Source: an uncultured Dysosmobacter sp.
Lineage (GTDB): Bacteria > Bacillota > Clostridia > Oscillospirales > Oscillospiraceae
Assembly (NCBI GenBank): GCA_934590165.1
Contig: CAKTOO010000006.1
Span: 1 to 64,000 of the forward strand
Length of the DNA stretch: 64,000 nucleotides
Reading direction: 5' to 3'
Shown here: one piece after another, positions 32,406 through 41,774 of the stretch
Layout: every line of letters begins with the position of its first letter
Numbering within the stretch: position 1 is the first letter of the stretch
Notes under the pieces: generated by a model
Database searches by the model: none
What the model was told of the DNA's origin: nothing
Seen by the model: only the letters and a program-made list of their open reading frames with translations
Program-made: the position numbers and the translations under genes

Positions 32406-33011
32406 TTATTTGCCACTGAGGATCTCCATCCGCTCCTTGGGTTTGCAGTGCTCGGCGGTCATGATAGCGTTCAGCTCCTCCACGGCCTCCTCCACGGTGT
32501 TGTTGATGACGAAATAATCATAGGTGTGGGCCGTCTGGAACTCCACCTTGGCCCGCAGCAGGCGCTTTTGGATCTTGTCTGGGCTGTCCGTGCCCCGGTC
32601 CGTCAGGCGGCGCTCCAGCTCCGCCCAACTGGGGGGTGCGATAAAGATGCGGACGGCGTCGGGCCGCTTGCTGGTGACCTGAATGGCGCCCTGGACCTCG
32701 ATGTCCAAAATCACATCCTCGCCCCGCTCCGTGGCCTCATCCACGAACCGCCTGGGCGTGCCGTAGAAATTGCCCACGAACTCCGCGTACTCCAAGAATT
32801 CGTCGTTGGCGATCCACTGGCGGAAGGTGTCCACATCCAAAAAGTGGTAGTGAATGCCGTCCTCTTCCCCGGGACGGGGGTCCCGGGTGGTGGCAGAAAC
32901 GGAAAAATACACGTTTTTCCGTTTCTCCATCAGAGCGTGGAGCACGGTGCTCTTTCCGACCCCGGAGGGGCCGGAGATGATAAAACACTTGCCTTTTGTC
33001 ATTTGCTTCAA
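32406..33011 (-). CDS. gmk: Guanylate kinase
   Basis: Phosphorylates GMP to GDP. 201 residues with P-loop ISGPSGVGKST, the GMP-binding TTRDPRPGEEDG and GIHYHFLD segments, and the lid RRLTDRGTDS. It overlaps the remA stop by 4 nt. Confidence 0.96.
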   Translation of the reverse strand: MKQMTKGKCFIISGPSGVGKSTVLHALMEKRKNVYFSVSATTRDPRPGEEDGIHYHFLDVDTFRQWIANDEFLEYAEFVGNFYGTPRRFVDEATERGEDVILDIEVQGAIQVTSKRPDAVRIFIAPPSWAELERRLTDRGTDSPDKIQKRLLRAKVEFQTAHTYDYFVINNTVEEAVEELNAIMTAEHCKPKERMEILSGK

Positions 33012-33262
33012 TCTCTCTCCTCTGCTTGCTGGCTCTGGACTTTGACGCCGAATTTCTCCGGCGGCAGTGCGGACAGGATCACATGGTCGCTGTCCATGAT
33101 AAAAATAGACGCGGTCTTGCGGCCGTAAGTAGCGTCAATGAGCATTCCCCGCTCCCGGCTCTCCTGGACCATGCGCTTGATGGGAGCGGAATCGGGGCTG
33201 ACGATGGCCACCAGCCGCTCCTCGGAGACCAGGCTTCCGAAACCGATGTTGATGAGCTTCAT
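33008..33262 (-). CDS. remA: RemA-like regulator (DUF370)
   Basis: 84 residues starting MKLINIGFGSLVSEERLVAI, the DUF370/RemA family. In Bacillus RemA is a DNA-binding matrix activator. Here it stands in the yicC-remA-gmk group conserved across Firmicutes, including species without known biofilm operons, so its targets are unknown. Confidence 0.92.
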   Translation of the reverse strand: MKLINIGFGSLVSEERLVAIVSPDSAPIKRMVQESRERGMLIDATYGRKTASIFIMDSDHVILSALPPEKFGVKVQSQQAEERD

Positions 33263-33271
33263 AAATGTTCC

Positions 33272-34153
33272 TCACTCAATGTTCTGGACCTGCTCCCGCA
33301 TCTTCTCCACCTCGGCCTTCAGGTTGACCACCACCTGGGCGATGGCCACATCATTGCACTTGGAGCCAATGGTGTTGGACTCCCGGTTGACCTCCTGGAT
33401 GAGGAAATCCATCTTCCGGCCCATGGGCTCATCGGAGGCCAGCATGGTCCGCAGCTGGGCCACATGGCTCCGCAGGCGGACAGTCTCCTCGTCCACGGCC
33501 ACCTTGTCGGCGTAGATGGCGGCTTCCGTCAGGATGCGCTGGGCGTCGATGGTGGTGCTTTGCAGTACCTCCTGCATCCGGGCGGTGAGCTTGGCCCGGT
33601 ATTCCGCCACGGTCTGGGGAGACCGTTCCTCCACCTGGCCGGTATAGGTTTCGATGGCGGCGAGGCGGTTGCCGATGTCCTCCGCCAATTTGGCGCCCTC
33701 CACAGCCCGCATGGTATTATAAGCGGCCAGGGCTTCTTCCAGTACGGCGCACAAATCGGCGCTGACGCTCTCCAGATCCTCGTCCGCCTTGGTGACGGTG
33801 AGCACATCCGGGAACCGGGACAGCGTCTCGGGCCCTACCTGGAAGTTTTCACTGCCGCAGACCTCCGCCAGCTCCCGCAGGGCGGAGACGTATCCGGCGG
33901 CCAGTTCCCGGTTGACGGTGACTTTCGCCACATCAGCGGCGGAGGCGTCCACGGTGATGAACACATCCACCTTGCCCCGGGAAATGGCCTTTTGGACACA
34001 GCTCTTGATAGCGTCCTCGGCGAAGGTGTACATCCGGGGCATCTTCACCGTGCAGTCCAGATACCGGTTATTGACGGAGCGGACCTCCACCGTGATGTCC
34101 CGCTTGTGCAGCATCTGGCGGGCCCGGCCATAGCCGGTCATACTTTTGATCAT
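33272..34153 (-). CDS. YicC/YloC family endoribonuclease
   Basis: 293 residues starting MIKSMTGYGRARQM, with the conserved N-terminal VEVRSVNNRYLD and C-terminal MDFLIQEVNRESNTIGSK and KAEVEKMREQVQN motifs. Family members act as endoribonucleases in RNA turnover. First gene of the yicC-remA-gmk-rpoZ group. Confidence 0.93.
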   Translation of the reverse strand: MIKSMTGYGRARQMLHKRDITVEVRSVNNRYLDCTVKMPRMYTFAEDAIKSCVQKAISRGKVDVFITVDASAADVAKVTVNRELAAGYVSALRELAEVCGSENFQVGPETLSRFPDVLTVTKADEDLESVSADLCAVLEEALAAYNTMRAVEGAKLAEDIGNRLAAIETYTGQVEERSPQTVAEYRAKLTARMQEVLQSTTIDAQRILTEAAIYADKVAVDEETVRLRSHVAQLRTMLASDEPMGRKMDFLIQEVNRESNTIGSKCNDVAIAQVVVNLKAEVEKMREQVQNIE

Positions 34154-34180
34154 GTTGACTCTCCCTCTCTTGTTCGCCTC

Positions 34181-34822
34181 TCAACAGCAGAAGAAATATC
34201 CGCCGCCGTTGCAGAGGGCATATAAGCAGCACAGGGTCAGGCAGGGATTGCCCCCGCAGAATTCCGTGCCGAAGGTGCCGCCGTTGGGCCGGTAAGCCGT
34301 CTGGCCGGCGTTCTCCATAAAGTCCAGGGCGGAGCGGTACTCCGCGTTGCCGGGGTCCATCTGACAGGCGGTCTGGTAATACCGCTTCGCCTCGTCCATC
34401 CAGCCCCGGCGGTAACAGACGGCGCCCTTGAGGAAATTCCACTCGGCATTGTGGTCGGCGTAATTGGCCAGCAAGGCCTCCGCCCGGCTGAGATTGCCGC
34501 TGTTGATGGCAAGACGCACCTGCTGGAGCACGGAGCTGCCGCTGGAGGACTGGCTGCTGTACTGCTGGCGCTGGTATGCGGTGCCGCCGGAGCCATAGGC
34601 GCTGCCGTAGGAACCGCTTCCGCTGCCGCGGCCGCTGCGCTCCCTGGTGATCTGCTCGTAAGCAGCGTTGATGTCCTTCATCTTCTCCTGGGCCAAATCG
34701 GCCAGGGGATTATCGTGGTAATTGTCCGGATGGTATTTCCGGGCCAGATCCCGGTACGCCTTTTTGATCTCTTCGTCGGTTGCGGTCTCTGGTACGCCCA
34801 GGACCTGATAAGGGTCTTTCAT
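34181..34822 (-). CDS. J-domain protein with TPR-like C-terminal part
   Basis: 213 residues. The J domain occupies about residues 1-65 with the HPD motif in ARKYHPDNYHD. A Gly/Ser/Tyr-rich linker and a helical region with TPR-like periodicity follow (NSGNLSRAEALLANY, then RRGWMDEAKRYYQTACQMDP). The end is Cys-rich (CCLYALCNGGGYFFCC). It is not DnaJ itself, since the zinc-finger domain is absent. It may recruit DnaK to a particular client. Confidence 0.85.
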   Translation of the reverse strand: MKDPYQVLGVPETATDEEIKKAYRDLARKYHPDNYHDNPLADLAQEKMKDINAAYEQITRERSGRGSGSGSYGSAYGSGGTAYQRQQYSSQSSSGSSVLQQVRLAINSGNLSRAEALLANYADHNAEWNFLKGAVCYRRGWMDEAKRYYQTACQMDPGNAEYRSALDFMENAGQTAYRPNGGTFGTEFCGGNPCLTLCCLYALCNGGGYFFCC

Positions 34823-34831
34823 GTGGATTCC

Positions 34832-35722
34832 TCAGCCTTCTTGTTTGTTTCTCTCTAAACCGTGGACACGGGGGCGGAAAGTGCCGTCCAGCACCGCCTT
34901 GCCCACCTGGAACAGTCCGCTGTATATAGTTGCCTGCAAAATCGGGGACCAGCAGCCGAAATCCCACAGTTCATAGGCAGTGGCGATCATGCGGATAGAG
35001 TGGTCCAGAGTCTCAGCGAATTCCCTTCGGCTCTCCGGTGTCCACTGGCCGTTCTGTAGACCAAACCGCAGGGCCACGGGGTTATAATTCCCGGTTTTGG
35101 CATCTTTTTTCAGGTCATCCGCCGCATCCGCCAAATACACCCACCGTCCCAGATGGTAGAGCATCTGTCCCAGCACCCGCCGCCGGACGGGGTCCTCCAC
35201 CTCGTCGGCGCTGCGCTCCAGCAGTGCGGCGAAAGCGTCCGCCGCCCGGTCCATGGAGGAACACTGTTCCGCCTCCAGCCGGGCTAAAACTCCCAGTTGG
35301 TGCCGGACTGCCTCGTCATAGCCGGGGCGGACCCGGGCGGCCTTTCGGTAAGCCGGTTCCAAGATCTGGGAGATGCCCCGGTATTTCAGTCCGTGGAGCC
35401 AGTCGTGATCCGCCACACCGTCCCGCAGCTGCCAATAAGCCAGGATGACGCTTTCATCCGCCGCCAGGGCGGCAGCGTCATCCCCTTGGCGGTAGGGGCG
35501 CTTGCGGATGGGGCTCACCGGGCACCGGCTCTCGCCTACCGGGCCTTCCTCTCCCTCCGCCAGCAAGATGGCGAGATAGGTGAAATCATAATTGAGGATA
35601 AAGCGGGCCGCCAGACCGTAGCGCTGACCCAGTGTATGGCACAATCCGCAGTAGGCCCGCTGGAACCGATCCCGTTCCTCCTGGGGCAATTCCCCCAAGG
35701 GCGGGCGCACATAACCGTACAT
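34832..35722 (-). CDS. DUF5685 family protein
   Basis: 296 residues of unknown function. The N-terminal MYGYVRPPLGEL and FQRAYCGLCHTLGQRYG motif carries two cysteines and a histidine. The middle contains DYTYLAIL-like and SPIRKRPYR segments and the C-terminal half is helical with an LGRWVYLADAADDLKKD motif. Metal-binding is possible but unproven. It overlaps the RseC stop by 1 nt. Confidence 0.75.
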   Translation of the reverse strand: MYGYVRPPLGELPQEERDRFQRAYCGLCHTLGQRYGLAARFILNYDFTYLAILLAEGEEGPVGESRCPVSPIRKRPYRQGDDAAALAADESVILAYWQLRDGVADHDWLHGLKYRGISQILEPAYRKAARVRPGYDEAVRHQLGVLARLEAEQCSSMDRAADAFAALLERSADEVEDPVRRRVLGQMLYHLGRWVYLADAADDLKKDAKTGNYNPVALRFGLQNGQWTPESRREFAETLDHSIRMIATAYELWDFGCWSPILQATIYSGLFQVGKAVLDGTFRPRVHGLERNKQEG

Positions 35723-36132
35723 TAAAACAGCCGGACGATGCGGAAGGTCAGGCCTCCTTGCCGTTTCAGACGCCGGTCATAGCCAACGGCGCCCACGATG
35801 CCCACCAGAAAGCCGATGGCGGCAGCGGTGTATTGCGCGGCCACGCTGTCAGTGAGGAAAGCCATCACCAGGTAGCCGGCCATGAACAGCACCACGGGAG
35901 TGAGGTATACCAGCAGGATGATATGCATCATTTTGCTGGTGCTGCTCTCCACCACCACCTTCTGTCCGGGCTTTGCGTCGATGGGATTGGCTGCTTTGGC
36001 GTGGACCGCCGCACCGGAAACACCGCAGCCGGCGCACTCCTCGCAGTCATGCCCGCAGGCGGATTTCCGGGGCACGGAAATCTCCGCGTGGTTTTTATCC
36101 AAAATTCGTTCAACAGTTGCAATTTGCGTCAT
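35722..36132 (-). CDS. RseC/SoxR-reducing-system family membrane protein
   Basis: 136 residues. The cysteine cluster CGHDCEECAGCGVSG sits near residues 26-40. Two transmembrane helices (IILLVYLTPVVLFMAGYLV and the following hydrophobic stretch) come next, with a basic tail. This is the RseC (PF04246) layout, linked in other bacteria to electron-transfer complexes of the Rnf type. No rnf gene is in the window. Confidence 0.87.
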   Translation of the reverse strand: MTQIATVERILDKNHAEISVPRKSACGHDCEECAGCGVSGAAVHAKAANPIDAKPGQKVVVESSTSKMMHIILLVYLTPVVLFMAGYLVMAFLTDSVAAQYTAAAIGFLVGIVGAVGYDRRLKRQGGLTFRIVRLF

Positions 36133-36150
36133 GGTAACACTCCTGTGTGG

Positions 36151-37443
36151 TTATTCAAGCGGTTCTTCCTCCGTTGGGGCGCTGCCCTCCCGGATGTCCA
36201 CCCGCACCTGATAATTTCCGGAAACACCGATGTCGCCGGTGGTATCCACCAAAACCTTGGCCGGAACGGTATAGCTGCCGGCGGCGTTATTGAAGTCCGT
36301 CAGGTCCGCCACCACCAAAATATCATCCGGCTCCACACGGGCCACATCCGCAGAAGTACCGAAGATATGCACCGTCATCTCCAGGGTCAGCAGGTCAACA
36401 TACTTCCCCTCCGACAGCAGGTTCTCGTACTGGATGCGGCTGGTGGTGATATCCGCCTCCGACATATCCTTGAAGGACAGCTGCAAAGTGGCCTGGCTGG
36501 TGCCGCTGAGGTTTTCACAGCCCTCCGGCACGGGGATCACATAATTGTACAGCGCGGCACTGTTCAGCTCCACCAGATTGAAGTCCGCCAGTACCAGAGA
36601 ATCCACGCCCCGTAGCTGTTCCGCGTCGCCGGAGATGGTGATCTTCGACGGAGTGATCTTGTACGTCACGTTGGAAAGGCTGGCGCCGGGGGATTCCTTG
36701 AAGTTCATGACCAGGTCCACTTCCTTGGTGACATTCACCGGCAGCGTGACCTGGATGCCATCCACGTTGGAATGGACGTTCTCACTGTTCACCAGCTGAC
36801 CGTTTTCATCATAGTACTGATAGCTCAGTTCCCTGGATACGGTGGCCATGGCGTCCGTGCCGATGTCCAGCGTCACCTTGGCATAGCTGATCTGGTCCAG
36901 GACTTCCTTCTGGCCACGGATCTCGAAGCTGACGGGAGAGATCTCCAGCTCGCCGCCGGAATAGCCCTCCGCCACATTGCCCACGATCTCATAGTGGACA
37001 TCCACGCTTTTCTTGTACAGCTCACCGATGTTGACGGTGGCGGTATAGGGCCTGATATCCTCATAGGAGACGATCTGGCTGAAAGCGCGGTCCTTAAAGC
37101 CGGACTTGTTGGCCACCGTCTGGACACCGGTGGCGGTGATGTTGGACAGGTCCGCCTGGATGAGCAGATCGTCCCGGTCCACCTTGGCCAAATCCCAACG
37201 GGTACCCTGGAGCTTTACATCCACCGTGGTGTCCGTTCCCTCCTCCAGCAGCATCAACCCCCGCTGGGCAAGGGCGGAACCCTCGTCCACATACTCGATA
37301 GGAACGTCCTTGAACTCCTTGGATACGATGCGGGGCGTGCCGTCCGGATTTCCGGTCAGGTCCGCGTAGATCCAAATGCTGATGGCAACCAGGGTGGCCA
37401 GGGCGATGTAAAAGGCCTTACGCCTGTTGAATTTATTCTTCAT
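36151..37443 (-). CDS. YbbR-domain protein (CdaR-like)
   Basis: 430 residues: one N-terminal transmembrane segment (AFYIALATLVAISIWIYA), then several extracellular YbbR repeats and an acidic end. YbbR proteins encoded next to cdaA (CdaR) control diadenylate cyclase activity. The start overlaps the cdaA stop by 11 nt, supporting that partnership. Confidence 0.9.
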   Translation of the reverse strand: MKNKFNRRKAFYIALATLVAISIWIYADLTGNPDGTPRIVSKEFKDVPIEYVDEGSALAQRGLMLLEEGTDTTVDVKLQGTRWDLAKVDRDDLLIQADLSNITATGVQTVANKSGFKDRAFSQIVSYEDIRPYTATVNIGELYKKSVDVHYEIVGNVAEGYSGGELEISPVSFEIRGQKEVLDQISYAKVTLDIGTDAMATVSRELSYQYYDENGQLVNSENVHSNVDGIQVTLPVNVTKEVDLVMNFKESPGASLSNVTYKITPSKITISGDAEQLRGVDSLVLADFNLVELNSAALYNYVIPVPEGCENLSGTSQATLQLSFKDMSEADITTSRIQYENLLSEGKYVDLLTLEMTVHIFGTSADVARVEPDDILVVADLTDFNNAAGSYTVPAKVLVDTTGDIGVSGNYQVRVDIREGSAPTEEEPLE

Positions 37444-38326
37444 CGTCGCCGCCTCCGTTCTTCCTGGCCGACAGAAGGTTCACGAAGCCGGAAAAGCTGA
37501 ATTTTTGCTTGTCCGCCTCCTCGCTCTCCTGGGGAAGCAGCTCGTTGCGCAGCAGGTTCTCCAGAGTCTCCGGCTTCAGGTGGCGCTTGAGCATACCGCC
37601 GATGGCCACGGAGATAGAGCCGGTCTCCTCCGACACGATGACCACCACGGCATCGGAGTTCTCACTCATGCCGATGCCGGCCCGGTGGCGCATACCCAGG
37701 TCCCGGCTGAGATTCACATTTTTGCTGAGGGGCAGCATACAGCCGGCGCCCAGCACCCGCCCGTTCCGGACGATGACGGCACCGTCGTGCATGGGAGCCT
37801 TCACGAAGAAGATGTTTTTCAAAAGCTCACTGGAAACGGAGGCATCCAGTACGGTGCCGCTGCGCACCAGATCGTCCAGCAGCATCTCCCGCTCAAATAC
37901 GATGAGCGCGCCGGTGCGGGACTGGGACATCTCTGTGCAGGCCAGCACCGTCTGGCCGATGGTCTGCTCCACAGCATTGGCCACTTCCTCGTGAGCGAAG
38001 AAAGCTACAAAGCGCTTGCTGCCCATTTGCTCCAAAATTCGCCGGATCTCTGGCTGGAACAGGATGATGAGCGCCAAAACGCCCCACTCCACCATGCTGC
38101 TCATGATGTAATATACGCCGTGGAGCTGCAGCACGGAAGACAGCATCAAAGCCGCCAGAAACACCAGCAATCCCTTCAGCAAACTGGCGGCCTTGGTGCT
38201 CTGCACCAGCATGAACACCTTATACAGAGCAAAGATCATGATGGCGATATCCAAAAGGTCTGTCGGCTGGATCAGCAGCAAGTAGCGGCCGATCACCACA
38301 GGCAGTTCCGCGAGTTTCACGTTCAT
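37433..38326 (-). CDS. cdaA: Diadenylate cyclase (c-di-AMP synthase)
   Basis: Makes cyclic di-AMP from ATP. 297 residues: three N-terminal membrane helices (to about residue 90), then the DAC domain with the catalytic MHDGAVIV and MRHRAGIGMSE motifs. First gene in the long minus-strand block; the YbbR partner follows. glmM, often third in the operon, is not next here. Confidence 0.96.
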   Translation of the reverse strand: MNVKLAELPVVIGRYLLLIQPTDLLDIAIMIFALYKVFMLVQSTKAASLLKGLLVFLAALMLSSVLQLHGVYYIMSSMVEWGVLALIILFQPEIRRILEQMGSKRFVAFFAHEEVANAVEQTIGQTVLACTEMSQSRTGALIVFEREMLLDDLVRSGTVLDASVSSELLKNIFFVKAPMHDGAVIVRNGRVLGAGCMLPLSKNVNLSRDLGMRHRAGIGMSENSDAVVVIVSEETGSISVAIGGMLKRHLKPETLENLLRNELLPQESEEADKQKFSFSGFVNLLSARKNGGGDDEE

Positions 38327-38364
38327 TGAGAGTTCCTCATCCCCTTCAGGCCATGAATACTTTG

Positions 38365-38393
38365 ATTATATAAAATCTAGCATGGGATTGCAA
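38365..38393 (-). promoter_or_regulatory. Promoter of cdaA
   Basis: Minus strand TTGCAA (38388-38393), 17 bp, TATAAT (38365-38370). Confidence 0.7.
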
Positions 38394-38430
38394 GGTAAAC
38401 AGAAGGAAAATTCACGGTCTGTTCAGAAAA

Positions 38431-39555
38431 TCAGCTCAGGATCTCCCCCATGGCCTTCAAAAATCGTTCCACCTCTCCGGCGGTGTTCCAGTGTGAAAAG
38501 CTGAGGCGGACCGTGCCGGTGTCCAGGGTACCGGCGGTGCGGTGGGCCAGGGGCGCGCAGTGGAGCCCGGAGCGGACGGCGATCTCCCGCTGTCCCAGGG
38601 CGCTGCCAATGGCCTCCGTATCGCGGCCCGCCGCCGTAAAGGACAGCACGCCCACCTGGGCGGTCATTTTCGGCAGCGCGAACACGCGGGTACCCGGCAG
38701 CTTCCGCAGTCCCTCCGCCGCCTGCCGGGCCAGCAGCCGCTCCCGGTGGCAGATGGGTTCCATGCCCTGCTTTTTCAGGAAGCGGACGCCTGCCAAAAGT
38801 CCCGCGATACCGGGGACGTTATGGGTGCCGGCTTCCAGGCGATCCGGCAGGAAATCCGGCATTTCCTGGCTGAGAGACAGGCTGCCGGTCCCACCCTCCA
38901 ACAGTGTTTTCACCTTCAGGCCCTCCCGGCACAGCAAAACGCCGGTGCCCTGGGGTCCGTACAGTCCCTTGTGGCCGGGCATGGCAATGAACGCCGCGCC
39001 CAGTGCCGCCATGTCCAGCCGCAGGAGACCCGCGGACTGGGAGGCGTCGATAATGAAAGGTACTCCCCGCTGTCGGCAAATGGCGGCGATGGCTTCCACC
39101 GGCTGCACAAAGCCGAACACATTGGAGACATGGTTGCAGATGACGGCGTCCGTCCCCGGCGTGATGAGTCTGCTGAAAGAGTCCAGTACCGCGTCCTGGC
39201 GGAACAGCGGACCGGCGGCCACCGCCGTCTTGGCTCCCAGGGCGGTCAGCGGCCGGGTAACGGCGTTGTGCTCATAGCCAGAGATGACCACACGCCCTCC
39301 CGGCGGCACCAGGCTTTTGATGGCGATGTTCAGTGCGTGTGTGGCGTTCAGTGTGAACACCACCTCCTCCGGATTGTCCAGATGAAAAAGCTCCGCCAGC
39401 TCACTGCGGCAGGCAAACGCCGTGTCCGCCGCAGCCATGGCGGCGCCATATCCGCCGCGGCCCGGTGAACTCATGGTGCGCATGGCCTCCGCCACGGCCC
39501 GGGCCACCTCCGGCGGCTTTTGAAATGTGGTGGCCGCGCTGTCCAGGTAGATCAT
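38431..39555 (-). CDS. Cysteine desulfurase-family aminotransferase
   Basis: 374 residues, class V PLP enzyme. It starts IYLDSAATTFQKP. The PLP lysine is in AMPGHKGLYGPQGTG, and the mobile-loop cysteine is in AVRSGLHCAPLAHRT, as in the SufS/CsdB branch. It takes sulfur from cysteine, or possibly selenium from selenocysteine. Coupled by a 4-nt overlap to a DUF3343 protein, a common pair in Clostridia. Confidence 0.9.
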   Translation of the reverse strand: MIYLDSAATTFQKPPEVARAVAEAMRTMSSPGRGGYGAAMAAADTAFACRSELAELFHLDNPEEVVFTLNATHALNIAIKSLVPPGGRVVISGYEHNAVTRPLTALGAKTAVAAGPLFRQDAVLDSFSRLITPGTDAVICNHVSNVFGFVQPVEAIAAICRQRGVPFIIDASQSAGLLRLDMAALGAAFIAMPGHKGLYGPQGTGVLLCREGLKVKTLLEGGTGSLSLSQEMPDFLPDRLEAGTHNVPGIAGLLAGVRFLKKQGMEPICHRERLLARQAAEGLRKLPGTRVFALPKMTAQVGVLSFTAAGRDTEAIGSALGQREIAVRSGLHCAPLAHRTAGTLDTGTVRLSFSHWNTAGEVERFLKAMGEILS

Positions 39556-39803
39556 GGTACCACCTCCTGTATGCCCCCGGCTTGGGGCAGAAATATTTGA
39601 ACAGGGTCCAAATGTTCCCTGCGAAGGATCTGCAATGCCGCCGTCAGATCCGGCGGCGCCAGTTCCACGGCATAGGCGCAGCCCAAAGAAGTCAGGTCTC
39701 TGGGCGCCCGGAAGATCCGGCAGCGGATGCCCGCCTTGCCCAGTGCCCGCTGCATTCGCTGGGCGTAAGTGATGGAACGGGCGATGATCAAATAGTGCTC
39801 CAC
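39552..39803 (-). CDS. DUF3343 family protein, putative Se/S carrier-like
   Basis: 83 residues starting at a GTG (39801-39803) with GAGGAGG upstream. MEHYLIIARSITYAQRM and the CRIFRAPRDLTSLGCAYAV segment are the DUF3343 pattern, and the Cys of SLGCAY may carry sulfur or selenium. Function is inferred from the desulfurase gene it overlaps. Confidence 0.8.
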   Translation of the reverse strand: MEHYLIIARSITYAQRMQRALGKAGIRCRIFRAPRDLTSLGCAYAVELAPPDLTAALQILRREHLDPVQIFLPQAGGIQEVVP

Positions 39804-39853
39804 GAACTCGCCTCCTCTTTGCCCATCCTATGTCCGGGGAGAAAAAGGGTGCG

Positions 39854-39880
39854 AAAAAGGACCTGCCAAAAGGCAGGTCC
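39854..39880 (-). terminator. Terminator downstream of ispF
   Basis: A 9-bp stem (GGACCTGCC and its complement) with a 4-nt loop, followed on the minus strand by TTTTT. It ends the carD-ispD-ispF operon. Confidence 0.87.
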
Positions 39881-39885
39881 CATGT

Positions 39886-40377
39886 TCAGGCTTCGTTCAG
39901 TTTTTCCAGCAGCGCCACCGCGTGAGCGGCCATGCCGGAGCCGTCGCCGGTAAAGCCAAGGCCCTCCTCCGTGGTGGCCTTCACATTCACCTGCTCCGGA
40001 TCAATGTCAAGAGCGGCTGCGATATTAGCCGCCATTTGGGGGCGGTAGGGTCCCACCTTGGGAGCCTGGGCCAGCAGCACCGCGTCGATGTTCACCACCG
40101 CAAATCCCTTCTCCCCCAGCAGCCGTCCCACCTCCGCCAGCAGCTTCAGGCTGGAGATGCCGGCGTACCGGGGGTCCGTGTCCGGAAACAGCTTGCCGAT
40201 ATCCCCCAACCGGGCGGCGCCGGTCAAGGCGTCCATGACAGCATGGACCAGCACATCCGCGTCAGAGTGGCCCAAAAGGCCCTTTTCCCAGGGGATATCC
40301 ACGCCGCCCAGGATGAGCTTCCGCCCTTCCACCAGCCTGTGGACATCATATCCGTGTCCGATCCGCAGATTCGTCAT
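39886..40377 (-). CDS. ispF: 2-C-methyl-D-erythritol 2,4-cyclodiphosphate synthase
   Basis: Fifth step of the MEP isoprenoid pathway. 163 residues. GHGYDVHRL (metal ligands) and LGHSDADVLVHA are intact, and TTEEGLGFTGDGSG closes the active site. It overlaps ispD by 4 nt. Confidence 0.96.
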   Translation of the reverse strand: MTNLRIGHGYDVHRLVEGRKLILGGVDIPWEKGLLGHSDADVLVHAVMDALTGAARLGDIGKLFPDTDPRYAGISSLKLLAEVGRLLGEKGFAVVNIDAVLLAQAPKVGPYRPQMAANIAAALDIDPEQVNVKATTEEGLGFTGDGSGMAAHAVALLEKLNEA

Positions 40378-41105
40378 GCCCGTTCCTCCCGGTCTTTCAA
40401 AATAGCCTCCGCCAGCACCAGGTCCCCCGGCGTGGTGATCTTCAGATTCGTTTCCTCACCCTCTGTCAAGTAAACCGCCTTGCCAAGCAGCTCCACAGCG
40501 CCGCAGTCATCGGTGACCTCTCCGCCCTTCTCCAAAACAGACTGGAGGGCCGCTTTCAGAAGGTCTGTCGTGAATACCTGGGGCGTCTGCACCGCCCGCA
40601 GGGCACTGCGGTCCAGCGTCTGCTCCACGGAGCCGTCCTCACGGACACATTTGATGGTGTCCTTTACCGGCACGGCGGGCGCTGCGGCGCCGCAGCGGCT
40701 TGCTGCGGCGATGACGCTGTCGATGAGCGCCGGCGTCACCAGAGGCCGGGCACCGTCCTGGACCGCCAAAAGCTCCATGCTTTTGTCCGCCTCCAATGCC
40801 GCCAGCATGACGGAATGGGTGCGGCTCTCGCCGCCCCGGATGACTTTTTTGCATTTGGAGATGCCATATGTATGGCATAGCTGGGCGATCTCCATCAGCT
40901 CATCTTCCCGGGTGGCTACAATGATCTCGTCCACCCGCTCCGCCCGCTGCAAAGCGTCCAGCGTCCGCACCAGGACCGGGATACCATCCAGGGGCAGCAG
41001 CAATTTATTGACGCCGCCCATACGGGTGGAGCTGCCGGCGGCAGCCACCAGGGCGGCGCAGCAGGGACGGTGTCCGTCCCGGTATTTTTTCAAAAATGGA
41101 AACAT
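40374..41105 (-). CDS. ispD: 2-C-methyl-D-erythritol 4-phosphate cytidylyltransferase
   Basis: Third MEP-pathway step. 243 residues with the nucleotide-binding VAAAGSSTRMGGVNK and the later AVQDGARPLV and TDDCGAVELLG motifs. In an operon with carD upstream and ispF downstream. Confidence 0.95.
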   Translation of the reverse strand: MFPFLKKYRDGHRPCCAALVAAAGSSTRMGGVNKLLLPLDGIPVLVRTLDALQRAERVDEIIVATREDELMEIAQLCHTYGISKCKKVIRGGESRTHSVMLAALEADKSMELLAVQDGARPLVTPALIDSVIAAASRCGAAAPAVPVKDTIKCVREDGSVEQTLDRSALRAVQTPQVFTTDLLKAALQSVLEKGGEVTDDCGAVELLGKAVYLTEGEETNLKITTPGDLVLAEAILKDREERA

Positions 41106-41134
41106 CAGCGATTCCCTCTCCTAGCAATCTCTGG

Positions 41135-41629
41135 TCACTGGGCCAGCGGCAGCTGCATCATGGCGCAGTCCACCCGGGCCTCCAGTTCCTTATAGTCTCC
41201 CCGTTCCGCCATGACGATCTCGGAGATCAAAATCTGGCGGGCACTGTGCAGCATTTTCCGTTCGCCTGTGGACAGTCCCCGCTGGTGCTCCCGGTGCATG
41301 AGCGCCTTGACCACCCGGGCCACCTCGTACAGGTCCCCGCTTTTCAGCCGGGCCATATTTTCCCGGTAACGCTTATTCCAATTGGCAGTGCTCTCCACCG
41401 CCAAGTCGGGGATAGCGTTCAGCAGGGCCTCCGCCTCCGGCTGCGTGATAATGGTGCGGATACCAATGGCTTCGCTGTTGGAAACCGGGATCTTCAGCAG
41501 CAGACCGCCCATAGGCATCTTGAAGACATAGTAATCCTGTGCGACACCTGTGATCTTTTCCCGAACGATTCCATCAATGATCCCCGCTCCATGCATGGGA
41601 TGCACCACCAGATCCCCAACGCTGAACAT
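41135..41629 (-). CDS. CarD-family transcription regulator
   Basis: 164 residues. The N-terminal RNA-polymerase-binding domain begins MFSVGDLVVHPMHGAGIIDG and the C-terminal half is helical (LKSGDLYEVARVVKALMHRE). CarD-type proteins bind the RNA polymerase beta subunit and stabilise open complexes. Its position ahead of ispDF is common in Firmicutes. Confidence 0.93.
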   Translation of the reverse strand: MFSVGDLVVHPMHGAGIIDGIVREKITGVAQDYYVFKMPMGGLLLKIPVSNSEAIGIRTIITQPEAEALLNAIPDLAVESTANWNKRYRENMARLKSGDLYEVARVVKALMHREHQRGLSTGERKMLHSARQILISEIVMAERGDYKELEARVDCAMMQLPLAQ

Positions 41630-41714
41630 GAAAGACTTCCTTTCCCGTCCGTGCGGTACCGGGTCACCGCGATTGTTGTCACTTCTGCAAAAAACAAATA
41701 TTTACTCAAGTATG

Positions 41715-41743
41715 ATTATAGACGTTCAATTGTCAATTTTCAA
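41715..41743 (-). promoter_or_regulatory. Promoter of carD-ispD-ispF
   Basis: Minus strand TTGAAA (41738-41743), 17 bp, TATAAT (41715-41720). Confidence 0.6.
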
Positions 41744-41774
41744 GCACTTTTTTAGATTTTTTGCGTTTAAAACC

